Positions 1-11,305 of a stretch of 64,000 bases of DNA are shown one piece after another. The stretch is from positions 2,185,259-2,249,258 of the forward strand of contig VZRN01000753.1 in the NCBI GenBank assembly GCA_013397935.1, given 5' to 3'. How positions within the stretch are numbered: the stretch's first letter is position 1; each line of letters begins with the position of its first letter. The notes under the pieces are model-generated. The model was given only the letters and a program-made list of their open reading frames with translations, made no database searches and was not told the origin of the DNA. This DNA comes from Dasyornis broadbenti. Lineage: Eukaryota > Chordata > Aves > Passeriformes > Dasyornithidae. The position numbers and the translations under genes are program-made.

Positions 1-2432
1 GATTATTTCTGAGTCTTGTTCTCCTCCCTGCTGGGAAGTCTCTACCTGTGTGTGCAATGGGGATACAACAGCAGCCCGCCCTCAGCACAGATCTGTCGGA
101 GCATATCATGAGAGTGACTGCTGTGAGTACAAAGCTGCTCTGTGACATGCCATCAGGGCTTGGATGGGAGATACGATTGTGAAAGGTCACTTGAGAAGAC
201 AGTTAATTACATTAGTTGAAGAGGTTTTGATTATAATTTCTTTTAAACAAGGGAACTTTCACTGTTGTGACCAGAGTTCCAGATAAGGTTTATGAAGAGG
301 CTGGTTTACTAAAGAGTACTGGATTATCACAGTGTGGTCTGGAAGTCCTGAAATATTGAAGTGGCAGGTGTGACAGAAAGTCCTTAGCTAGATGGTTATT
401 ATCAGTGCAAAGCTGATTCTTTAACTGTCCCTCAATAGTTAGTTGAAGGTAAATAGTGGCTCCACTTCATATTGTCTCCTGGTAAAAGTTACTGCCTATA
501 AATCACCTTTTGCAACATTGCAGCCCAACGACAGGAGTGAAAGCCAAATGTACGCTAAGTGTTCAACACAGGCTCTGACTCACGGCATAACCAGGGCAGC
601 TGATGGAAAAGGGTTTTTGGAGCTCACTTACCTTCACTGGGAGATCACTGTGCTCCCACCAGCCTGGTGAGGCCAAGTGATGTTGAATGAATTAACTCCT
701 TTGTAGAGTCTTTTGATTTACTTATCTATAAATATGATGCAATTTTCTGGATGAAATAAACCATATACTGAAATTTTGTAAAGAATTCAGTGCTTGGTTA
801 ACAGGCTGGATTTCCTGCACAACAGACTCAGAGCAAGTAACCTCAGTGAGAACTTTTCTGCATCTTTCGGTTCATCAGTGTAGTGCTGCAGTGCTTTTGG
901 TGAGAAGCAGAACTGCGCAGGTTCCACATCGCTCTTGCTCCTGGCTCCTGGGCACAGGCTGCCAACACAGATGCCAATTAATGTCATTTAGGGTGGTGGC
1001 TGCTCTCCTTTGGACACCTGCTCACAAGGACCTGGACTGAGACCATCGTGTTCCTCTTTCCAACTGACAGCTGTTCAGCATCCTAACAACTTTCATTCAC
1101 TACAGAGCTGGAAGGAAATCAAGCTGGTGACCTACATGTAAAAGTCTCTCATCCCATTAATACATAAAACGCTCCACCTCCTCTGAATTAAAATGGAATT
1201 AAATTTAAAAAAGTCTTTAGGTGAAAATCCTAATTAAAAATATACACACCTTCTGGCATGAAAAAATTATTTTCTCCTTTCAAGAGTTGACTTACGTGAG
1301 CCATTTTTATTTTATTCAAGTATACTACAATTAAATTAACAGGGGTATAATTAACCTAATTTCCCCCATCACTTAAAATAAAAGAAGGAGGAGAAGAAAT
1401 GTTCCCCAGAAAAAATCCTTTATATTGCATAGATCTCTAGTAAAAGAAAAACAACACCCACTCCAACCAAGGAGACTCTCTAGATACAATACAAGGATGT
1501 TATGAATTATCAACAGGCTCCGGAGCAATTTGAATCTGATCTTGGTACATAATTAGTTTTATTATTTCCCTATGTCAAAGCATGTCCCTGAGTTTCTTAT
1601 ATCATTTATTGAGGAGATTTTAATTGCACAAAGCCTTCAGAAGACAAAGTACCTGGCCCATGGTGCTTTGCTGGGATCAGAGAGCTCAGGGAATGAAGGT
1701 TTGAAATATAAACACAATGATCTCCCTCATCCTTTTCCTTTCAAGAGAGTTACAAAGAAAACAAAAGGGGTGTACTTTTTTCCTTCACCTGGGGGTGAAC
1801 GTAATACACTCAAAATGCTTATTTACATTCACACTAACATCTTGAAAAATTAATGTAGCATAGAGAAATCTCTGCTGGAAGACCTTTTCCAGACAGCCGA
1901 TGTGTCCGAGGCATCGTAGTCATTGCATCCCACCATCTGTTCCTTTTCCTGCCACGGGGGCACATCCAAAACAGATTACTTTGAGGATGTTCATGCCTTT
2001 TCAAACTCTGCAGGCACAACCAAACCAGTTCAGTTTAATGAAGTGATGTGTGTGGTGAGGAGGGCAACACATGCAGAGGCATGAAAAAGGGCAATGTGTA
2101 CATCAGAGTGTATTTCCAGAGCCGTGTGTGTTCTGTTTGCCAGGATTCACATACACTCCTTTCTACAGCTTGGGTATGTGAGCTTTGCTTTGAATTCTGA
2201 GCTCTGTTTAAGGTGTCTTTCATTTTTACAAATGTTTGAACTTGGAGACCCAAATACTGCTGTCCTCGCTCTGAGAGTATTTTCAGTGCCACCGGAGAGA
2301 ATGTGAGCTGCAGAATTCGGCACATGCAGATTAATTCATGAATACTGTTGCAAAACCTCAAAAAGAAAAACAAGCCCAAGTTTTGTGGCACTCAAAAATG
2401 GCTTAGGCATCTTAACTTATAAAGTTTCTTTC

Positions 2433-2448
2433 TTTTTTTTTTTTTTTT
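2433..2448 (+). repeat. T16 homopolymer run
   Basis: Sixteen consecutive T on the plus strand. No retrogene or SINE body is recognisable next to it. Confidence 0.95.
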
Positions 2449-2664
2449 AACTGATATAGAAGAAAATAAGAAAATGTGCCAAACTAAGTCAACAGTCTAA
2501 AAATGAACATTGTTGAGATCAAGTGTTTAAGATCATCAGGCAGCCTTTCAAATAAAAGCTGCCAGGAATCAAACTAAACTAAAAGGAGATAACAGCTCCT
2601 CTGTGAATCAGAGCAAACACTGCAGAATTACCAGGAATGTTTTTCTCACTGAAATTGCTTAAGC

Positions 2665-2680
2665 AAAAAAAAAAAAAAAA
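2665..2680 (+). repeat. A16 homopolymer run
   Basis: Sixteen consecutive A, about 215 bp from the T16 run. The segment between the two runs is not a known element that I recognise. Confidence 0.95.
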
Positions 2681-3670
2681 GTTCTCAACACCTTTAGGAT
2701 TGTATTTGGTTTTTGGCCTCTGGCAAGGTCATCATGAGGATCTCATGAGTAATCTGCACGAAAAACATCCTTTTGACAATCTGATTAAATGAGATTTTCT
2801 GTGATTCTGGGCCTAAAGGACTTCAAACAAAGTTTAAAGCCTTTAAGGCTTTCTGTCATGGGGTCTGAAATGAATTCACATCTGGAAGCCATGATTAGCT
2901 GTACAGCCAGTTGCTTTTTGCACTATGGTTCGGATCCTCTGTATGAGAGTATCTTTTTTTTTGGAGCACCATTTCAGAAATAAGTAGGACATACGGGGTT
3001 TTAAAGATACTGACTTTGTTGTAAATAGTATGCAAAATAAGGGACTCATGAAAAGAGATCATTTACACAAAACATGGCTTATTTCACCACAGAGTGTTAA
3101 TATATGTGGTGAAGTGATGGGTTTGACTATAGTTCTGAGCAATATAGCCTGTGGTACATTGTCTCCTTAGGAAGAGGCAGCCTAGAGCTACCCCAGCTCA
3201 GATGGAGCGCAAAAAAGAGGGGCTGGGGAGTCCTGCACCGACAGTCACTGCCCACCCTGATGTGCTGGGTCTGCTCTACTGCTCTTGTAGCCTCTGTGGT
3301 GTCACAAGGTGAAAAGAGCCACAAAAGCAGCAGCTGACTGGACCCTTCAAATCTTGTGTTTGGACCCCGGCTTTAGACAGCTCGTTCCAGAGAATCAGTG
3401 AAGTGACAGTGAGGCACACACCTGGATAAAACTTGTGCATCCTGCTCTGCAGCCCAAGGGCCCACGTGTTTTGGGACATACTGTTTAAAATAATTAATGA
3501 GTCCTTACAGAAAGTGTATTCGCATCTGCTCTCTGATGAGCATGACCTCTTTTGATGCTGTTATCTGAATCGTTCCCCTCCCTTGTGGCTACATGACATC
3601 AAAATCAGTCATGTTGGCTTAACCCACAGAGAGTAAATGTCCTTTAGACTGTTCATTTTCTTCCTTTCTT

Positions 3671-3687
3671 AAAAAAAAAAAAAAAAA
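3671..3687 (+). repeat. A17 homopolymer run
   Basis: Seventeen consecutive A following TTCCTTTCTT. No upstream mobile-element body was recognised. Confidence 0.95.
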
Positions 3688-4396
3688 GAATCAAAAGAGG
3701 CAAAGATGGTATTATGAAATACCTAGGACACAATGGATTCCAGCTTTCTCAACCATTTAACTCTTCTAGCTCCATGGCTCAGATGCGGATGTTTTAATTA
3801 CTCTTTCTCTTACATGATCTGTTAGCAGAAAATTCTAAAGCAAAATCTAAGTGAGTTTTTTCCAACAGCAGCATAACTTTCCCTATGCTTGTATGCCGTA
3901 TTTTCATCTTATGCCACTGACAGTGTGACAGAAGATGCTTGGCCATAAAACTGGTGGTTAAGCAAAGACCAGAGTCCAACCCCAGGAAATTATTTGGATG
4001 CAGCCACATTGAATTGGAGGGTGATGGAATTTAACCGTACAGACACAAACTACATCATATTAGTTAACCCCAGGGCTTGAGAACAGTCCCAGAGCAGTTT
4101 CAGTCACTTGTATAGAGGTGATCTCCGTGGCCCTCAGACACAGTTATTTGCATGATTAACTTGTGAAGGTCTGTCTGTCTCTGACTGCCAGTTTTCAGAG
4201 CAGTCTGGGCCAGAGAGAGGACAGAAGGACTGCAGCTCCTTCAGAAACACTATTTATTTGCTGGATCAGCTCTCATGTACCTGCTTCTTCCCTGGCACCT
4301 GCCTGACAGGATGTTGTAGCACCAACAGCTGTGCTCAGTGGAACTCTCTCAGGTTGGGAAGCTCCTACAACACCCAGTGTTCAACAGGAAAGGGGG

Positions 4397-4404
4397 TTTC
4401 TTAC
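4397..4404 (-). other. SPOCK1: splice donor after the calcium-binding-domain exon
   Basis: Minus-strand sequence is GGCA|GTAAGAAA, matching five of six consensus donor intron bases. Using this GT leaves one coding base (A), as needed for the conserved Gly-Arg step in testicans. Confidence 0.88.
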
Positions 4405-4521
4405 TGCCTTGTGCCGTCTCCGAGCTCGTGGGTTTGATGACACGATTTGCATCCTCATGAAGGGCACCGAACCAGTCTTTTAGTCTCGAAGCCAGATTCC
4501 TCAGTTCTTTGTCTGTGCAAG
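4405..4521 (-). CDS. SPOCK1: SPOCK1 internal exon: start of SPARC-type calcium-binding domain
   Basis: Coding exon of testican-1, next after the one at 43609-43723. It has two bases (CT) completing an Ala codon, then 38 codons, then one base (A). The peptide begins (A)CTDKELRNLASRLKDWFG, continues ALHEDANRVIKPTSS and ends ETAQG. This is nearly identical to human testican-1 as I remember it (SSNTAQG there, SSETAQG here). It corresponds to the first, amphipathic helix of the SPARC-type extracellular calcium-binding domain. The acceptor is a good pyrimidine tract ending CTCCTAG; the donor is GCA|GTAAGAAA. The trailing A would form an Arg codon (AGG or AGA) with the next exon, as in human GRFDTS. 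That next exon, carrying the rest of the domain, is not in the window. The mixed-frame open stretch around it (4349-4540) is only intron read-through. Confidence 0.96.
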
Positions 4522-4540
4522 CTAGGAGAGAACAAAGCAC
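4522..4540 (-). other. SPOCK1: splice acceptor of the calcium-binding-domain exon
   Basis: On the minus strand the 19 bases before the exon read GTGCTTTGTTCTCTCCTAG, a pyrimidine-rich tract ending in AG. The exon opens with CT, which fits phase 1 left by the upstream exon. Confidence 0.9.
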
Positions 4541-6303
4541 CAGACTGAGTCAGGAGCACCAGGGAAAAACCTCTCCCCAGAGAGTCCATTAGAAAAACAG
4601 TGTTTATGGCTGTAAAGTTCTCCTCATTAAGAGCTCTGAAGGAAAAAGAGAAGGTCAGGGGAAAGGATGCAAGCTAAAAAGAAAACGTTAAGTCCTTATG
4701 AATTATAAGTTGTACTCAAGTACTTCCTTGGAAGCTGACATGATTGGTGATGGAAGTAGTGCCACGCAGAGCTCCCTGCCGGTTGGCAATTAGAGCTATG
4801 TGACTATTTAACTTAAATGTTTTCACCTTTTAGAATTTCAGAGAAAAATATCAGTCAAACAGATGGGGAGGAGGGACATGGTCGCCTAGACATGCTACTC
4901 GAAAAAGATGCTCGGGATAATTTATAACCACATTTGGCTTAGTATAAGGCTATTATCACAGTAATAGAAAATATATATACTTATTTATATACAGAAAAAA
5001 TGGTTATGTTGCTCTAGTTCTACTGCAAGTGAGACTCTGCCAGCTCTGAAGGCTGTCAATTCCATTTTGTTACCAAGGTAAAACATTTATTTTCTTATAA
5101 ATTTTACTGAGAAGTATCTAATTTTCCCAGAAATTTCTGCCAAGAGATTAATGTCCAGCTGGAGCAAATATTTTTAAGGAAGAAAGCTGCATTAGTCACG
5201 AGTTTCTGTCAGAAAAAATATTCTTGTTTCTGTATCATGCTTAGTGCTTAAAATTCACGTGCTCAGGCAATCTTATTATTCCTGCTGAGCACTCATTCTA
5301 CATTTTAAATGACATTTCTTAGAATACAGAGCAAGCTTTTATGCCATAGAGGCAGACATCCTTCACAGTCACAATAAGTCTTCTCCATCTCACTGCACAT
5401 TATAATATTCCTCCTTCCACCTTATTGAAGAACAATTGAGTCCTACAGCTCTCCCAAGTTAAACTCACTGCTCCAATGACTGCAAGGAGCTTATTCATAT
5501 GTCATGGCTGGGCTGAGTATTTGTTTGTTTTCACACTTTATTTTGGGACAGGAATAACTTTGAAGTTAAAAATAGAAATTATTGCCCTTTCTAAATTTGA
5601 GGGGGGAGAAAAAGAAAGATTTTCCATTTTTTTTCTGTAATGCTGAAAGAGTTTGATAAATTTTCCCATGAAAGATAAAAATATGAAGATCACTATCCTG
5701 CTAAGGCTGAGTCCAGGTAAGGAAAAATCATGTCTTAAACAAAAAATCCCAACAATTAATGTAAAATAAATGGAAGACAATGCAATTGTAAAGTAGCCTA
5801 CCTTGCTGAAAAAGCTTACCACTTCACTTTCTTACTTGAATTAACATTACATTTTACTGATTGTGAACTATCTTATCTTTCTAAGTTGGGTGAAAAATAA
5901 GAGGATTAATTCATCCAAGAAACGAGTAATATAATTTTACTGTTCAAACCTGATACTTCTTAAATAATTATTGTGGCACATGTCACCTTTAGGAGGCCAA
6001 GACTGGACTACAAACACCCATTCCTGTGCCTTCCTGACCCCTCATTGTGCCTTCTGCACAGGTACATTGAGCTTCACAAACAGTCAAGGCTTACCATGTT
6101 GAGAACCAGCTTTTTTTGAAGGCAGTATTTGAGAGTGGACCCTGGGTGATTTATTGCTCTTGTTTTTGCTGACCACAAACCCTGCAGATTTCCTTTGGAA
6201 TTTGGTCAGAAGCATGATTGACAGTAAACCTTGAACCGGAGATTTCTGCATTCTGGATACTTTTTCTGTGAATAACTCAGGGTGCTGAGGCTGGGAGAGG
6301 AGG

Positions 6304-6369
6304 TGAGTTTGTAATGAAACTCCTGCCCTCCAAATGTCAATCCACTTTGAAGTGTCCCAAATGTGCCCC
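6304..6369 (+). repeat. left arm of a 66-bp inverted repeat
   Basis: This arm is the reverse complement of 6785-6850 with a single mismatch. The 62 bases 6308-6369 (TTTGTAATGAAACTCC ... AAATGTGCCCC) match perfectly. The arms are separated by 415 bp. Outside the arm, weaker similarity (CCCAGCCTC on the reverse strand) resumes after a short gap, suggesting the original duplicated unit was longer. I do not recognise a named transposon family. Confidence 0.97.
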
Positions 6370-6784
6370 AAACCAAACAAATTCAGAATGATTATATGCT
6401 TCTGATAATGTTCAAATCAAATAAATAAAAATGGAATGCAGTTCCATTAGGTAGAAAGGCAGGATATTTTTAACCAGGCATGGTAGCATTAAAATAAAAT
6501 TTAATACAAGAAATGTAAAATAAAAGGATACTTTCTCTATTTTAATGTGCAGGAGAAAGTAAAATTGAGGGCATTAAATACTTGAATAGAAATTTAACTG
6601 AACTTTGCATTAAATTTTTGAAGTCTTGTCCAGAAATTAATTATTTACTCCATATTAACAGCAAAGTTGGCTCCTGTTTGACTCATGAAACAGCATTTGT
6701 TCTAGTGAAGAAAGACCACAGTCCTAAGGGAGAACCTCAACGTCATATCCACTGTGGAATCATCCTTAAGCAGCACATACTTAA

Positions 6785-6850
6785 GGGGCACATTTGGGAC
6801 ACTTCAAAGTGGATTGACATTTGGAGGGCAGGAGTTTCATTACAAAGTCA
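6785..6850 (-). repeat. right arm of a 66-bp inverted repeat
   Basis: This is the inverted partner of 6304-6369, starting GGGGCACATTTGGGACAC and ending CATTACAAAGTCA. Just beyond it, GGCCCAGCCTCC resembles the reverse complement of the sequence flanking the left arm. No similarity is seen on the inner sides of the arms. Open frames over the two arms give the same peptide (GHIWDTSKWIDIW) simply because the DNA is the same; that is not evidence of coding. Confidence 0.97.
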
Positions 6851-9800
6851 GGCCCAGCCTCCAGTTGGGCATGCAGGAACCAGAGCACTCAAAGTTTTAT
6901 TTCTGGTGGTGGGGCACATTAGTTATATATCAAACAATTAGAAAGCATAGCTCTGAGGAGCCCCTGATCTGAGATCCTTATATATAAATTTACATTAGTA
7001 GAAGTTGTAAAACATTTTTAAGAACCCTCTTCATGAAAAATGCAGTGCAATGTACCTCTTCACTATTAATAGAAGTTTCAAGTCACATTTCTCAGATGAG
7101 AAGAGCAGGGCTGTAGGAGGAATGGATGTGATAATGGGTCTCTTGCTATTTGAAGATTTATAAGGAGGGAACACTGGGGTTGCAAACAATATGGATATTG
7201 ACATGACTTGAAGCACTGATTAAAAAATCCAGGCTGAAGAGAATCACCAAGGGAGGAACCTCTCCATAGCCCCTTCTCTCGCAACTGAAATCTGTCCAGT
7301 CAACTGTCAACAGCCATTTAAAGCTCTGGTGCTGTGAAACAGACCCAAGCGCAAACATATGGAAATAGGCATTTTCACTGGTGTGTATCTTCTCCAAGAT
7401 AAGAGACTATGGCTTCAATTCATTTCCTACACCTTTTAAAAAGAGAACGACCCACAATTCGTTATCCTTGCTGTTTTATTGATGTCAACAAAGGTTCTGC
7501 TTTAGCAGCCATCTGATATCAGCTCCTCCTGTAGCATTAATTCCTGGATCCTTCCCTGAGGATGGCTTGGATGATGTCAGCTCACAGCCCAGGGCTCCTC
7601 CTTGTGCAGCAGGTTGGGTAAGACGCAGCTGACCCCAGAGCACAGTCCCTGCACCTGAGGTGGCAGTGGGACCTCGAGCAGTGGCAAAGTCTGTCACTTC
7701 CCTGAGTCTCAGCAATGCGAGCGTAGGAGGAGGATGTGAGAGCTGCTGGACCCAACAACATTCTCAGATCTGCATCTGCTGATGTGACAAATTATCCCGC
7801 AGCAGTGATTTATTAACAAGCACCTAAAGTGCAGATTTATTCCCAAGGGTGAAGCATTTGGTCCAGCAGTTATTTATTCCTCACAGACTGAAAGCACTGT
7901 TGCTAAATACCTATTTTCACCAAGCAGAAAGCATTAATCTGACCTAATGGAAAGCCATTAGCATGCTGTAAAGGCTCAGGCTTTTATGGGCCTGCTTTTG
8001 TTATGAACTTTTTCAGCTCTACAGATACTAATCTATATACATTGGTGGTGAAAATTAGCAGTATAATATTTAATTTCACTCTTTCAGATAGTACTTGGTG
8101 ATAGAAATCAACATTAAAACTGAATTTACCTGTAGATATATAAGATTAAATCAGCACTGAATCACATCCCGTTTTTATTCCAGCCCAGCAAAGCAATATT
8201 GTAAAATGTCCATCCTCTAACAAAATACAAAGCCCTAAGCTTTACAACTCCTATTACAGCGAATTCTAAACAAAACTTAATACTTAGGAAGCACATTTCT
8301 GCAGTGCTATATTAGTGTCTCACTTGCTGCTGGAATATTCTGGCACTGTGTGGCAAACAAGAAATCCATATTGCCCAGGAATAAGTTAGTGATACATTAC
8401 ACTATTTCCCAGTAACCAAAGCATGCAACCAGATTCACAAAATGTGCACAAAAGGTTTTATGTCATTTGACTTCTCTGTTTTCTCTCTGGCATCTATCTG
8501 TTGCCTTCTTACTCCTACTGTTCTTATTCTAATAATAATTCTTGCAAATAGTACTACATTCCTACTAATTACGTGTGAAGAGCCTGATTCCTTGGGTTCA
8601 TATTGTTGTTATATAATACTAAATAGTCTCTTAAGTAGAGATTAAGGAGCAAATTCCCTATGCCCTGAATGCCAAAGGGAAACACCCCTGAGAGCTGGGA
8701 TAGTTTCAACTGTTTCTCTAATGTAGAAGAAAAGAAATTGCAAATGCAGAGAAATTAAAAAAAAAAATAAATAAATGTCGTAGCTTTAAAAAATGCATAT
8801 TTAGTTACTGAGGTTAGTGTCCTTCCCATGCAAATTAAATCTTCAGCTTAGGGACACGCCACTACTTTTTAATAACCTGCTTAAAGATGCAAATGTGCTG
8901 CCATGGAGCAGAATCAATGGGTTGTGGTCGAGGTGACCAGCCACAAAATGTAAATAAGAAACAGGAAACTTTGCAAGAGAGGCCATGAATTGCGATGCTT
9001 TGTATTCCCTGAGCAACCAGAGGTGGTGCATGTGTTGCTGGAATCCAGCCCTGCCTGTGACCTGGCCCATGAGCAGAAAGCAGCTCTGTTGGTAGCACAT
9101 GGGAGTGGTAACAAACAGTCCAGTCATTTGTCCTGTGAGCCTGGAGGACAAGTCCATTTAGTTTTGATTAAAACGTGATATAGCACAAACCTAAATGACA
9201 TTGCCCAGTAGTGATGTATTCCTCCAGTTAGAAGTAGGACAAGCATCATTTCAGCAATTCAGAAGGGAAAAAACCTCTCATTTTTGTATTTTTGAAGACT
9301 AACACAACGAAATTATATGGTAAAATGCATATTTAAAACCAATGTGGCAACACTTCTTAAAAAGGTTTGACATAAATGTACCTTAGCATGGAGGTTGACA
9401 GGAGATCTTTTGTTCTAAGTACTAATTTTTATATTTTATATGCATTGTAAAAGAAAATGCAGCAATTTTAAGCATGCTTTCTCTGACAAACATCATTACA
9501 TTTTCTTGTAGGTAAGCCACCAACTTATTTCCCCCTGCTAGAATTGTGTCCACATGTGTGTGGATTATTACAACAGGGAGCTCAAAAAAATTGTAGCATC
9601 TTTCAGGCTGAGGGGGTGGGTCTGCTCCCAGAAATGCAGAGCAGTGCTCTAATCACTGCTGCTGCAGGAGCTGGTTTGAAAGCAGGCATCCAGATACATT
9701 CAGTGCTGTGCTAACCCTCCACTTCCAATTCAACTCCACACAGATGCAGATAAACATACACACATCTGTGTGACTTGCAGATGACTCCCAAGTGTTTTAT

Positions 9801-10847
9801 ATGTGATATTTTGGTGATGCAACTCTGGTGATAATCGCCTTCACAAATATTTCAATATTCGTGGTTGGAAGCAGTAATGCTCTAATTTGCTCTTTTCATT
9901 GAGGCCTCAGGCAATGTCTTATAACAACAGAAAATGAAGTATTATGCCAATAATTTTATGAAGTAGAAAGGAATGGATTGTTTACTATCACTGTAAGGAA
10001 AGGTACTGCATTCCAAACATGCCTTGCTGGTCTGATCAATGAACAACTCACATGTAAAATCACTCCTACAGTCACGACAAAGCTAGAGGTGGATATATTT
10101 GTCTCACTGCATTTTTGGCACTCACTGGCTATTCTTCCACAGGGCTGACACCTGTGCTGATAACCACCTCTGCTCCTTCTGTCACTTGTTTTGCCTTGTC
10201 TTATAAATATAGCAGCAGACACCAAGATCCTGCAGTTCAGACTCTGAGATGATTACAGGAGCAGCTGAGTTATTGGGAAGACGAAACAGGCTTTGATCTG
10301 AAGCTTCTTTAAAACGGTACATTTAAAACACAAAGCTCAGCTAGAACTGTGTGAACGAAGATTGAGAGCTACAAAGCTCCCTCGCTAGCGCTAGAGGCAA
10401 AGTGTACATCTGCTTTCCTAGCACTTAACATGACTTCCTTTTGTGCTCACATTAATTGTGGAAACCCTGGAAAGTTCATCTTTGCCAGGTGATTAAAAAG
10501 CCTGGAGTTTTATTTTAAATACATCCAAACTATAATGATGGTGGAGGACTGTCAGCGCCAAGCAGAAAGCCTGTGGGAGTAACGTCCCTTGTGACATTCT
10601 GGCCGTGTCAGGTACTAATTAAAATGTTATTGCCTGCATGGTTCTTAGCCTCCCAAAATTCATTTGCCAGCTCACTCTAATGTATTCTTTCAAATTCTGT
10701 CATAACACCTGAAAGATGGAATACAGTTACATCAACTGAAAACAAAAGCAGAGCAAATAAAAATGTCTGACTGAGCGGACTTTTCCAACAGTTCAGGCAA
10801 TGCTCTGGATAAAAAAAGGCTTTATAGAGTCATCATCTCCGCTCTTG

Positions 10848-10870
10848 CCTCCCTCCCTCCCTCTCTCTTT
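10848..10870 (+). repeat. polypyrimidine tract (CCCT/CT-rich)
   Basis: The plus strand runs CCTCCCTCCCTCCCTCTCTC followed by several T, with no purine for over 20 bases. It is simple low-complexity sequence. Confidence 0.9.
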
Positions 10871-11271
10871 TTTCACACTCTACTCTGAACAGATGTCCCC
10901 AACAGATCTCAGAGAAGAGACTCCAGTTGGCTTTAGCTGTAGCCTGTCCAGCAAGAGGGCTGAGTTCTTAGAAAAACTGACCGCTGCTTTGAGTTTAAAG
11001 CAGTGTTTAAAGCACACCCCCAGCCCACAGCCCATGGGAGGTTTGCACAGATACCTGACTTTGCTAGCTCAGCAGATATTGCACTCCAAGGCATTGGGAA
11101 TGATAAATAAGCAAAGCTGGAAGAATAATTAAGAGTAGAAACAAAACTCACTGTGGTTAAGATGAGGAAATTGCAGGACAGTTGTTCTTAGACAAACAGT
11201 ATAGGCTACCATAGTGTGTATATTTGAGTTTTGAATGGAATTGTTTCTTACGGACCTTCCAAAGCCACAGC

Positions 11272-11305
11272 TGAAAACGTTAAAGACATGAAAACGTTAA
11301 AGACA
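11272..11305 (+). repeat. perfect 2 x 17-bp tandem duplication
   Basis: TGAAAACGTTAAAGACA occurs at 11272-11288 and again immediately at 11289-11305 with no mismatch. It looks like a small slippage or end-joining duplication. Confidence 0.98.

Larger units (their letters stand above)
1..4404 (-). other. SPOCK1: SPOCK1 intron, 5' portion (continues off the left edge)
   Basis: Transcript-wise this is the intron after the calcium-binding-domain exon. I looked for the next testican exon (RFDTSILPICKDSLGWMF-type residues) on the minus strand and saw none. It holds AT-rich unique-looking DNA with homopolymer runs at 2433-2448, 2665-2680 and 3671-3687. Short open frames (for example 443-670, 1572-1853 and 2035-2391) have no domain pattern and are judged chance. 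No mobile element was recognised by eye. Confidence 0.85.

Noticed and set aside
4349..4404. Extension of the testican exon frame past GCACAAGGC into GSKKPPFLLN
   Set aside because: A consensus donor GTAAGAAA interrupts at the position where testican continues with Arg-Phe-Asp; the extension is intron.
6582..6941. Open frame sharing a peptide with the minus-strand frame at 6084-6380
   Set aside because: The shared peptide is the inverted repeat translated twice. Neither frame has other protein features.
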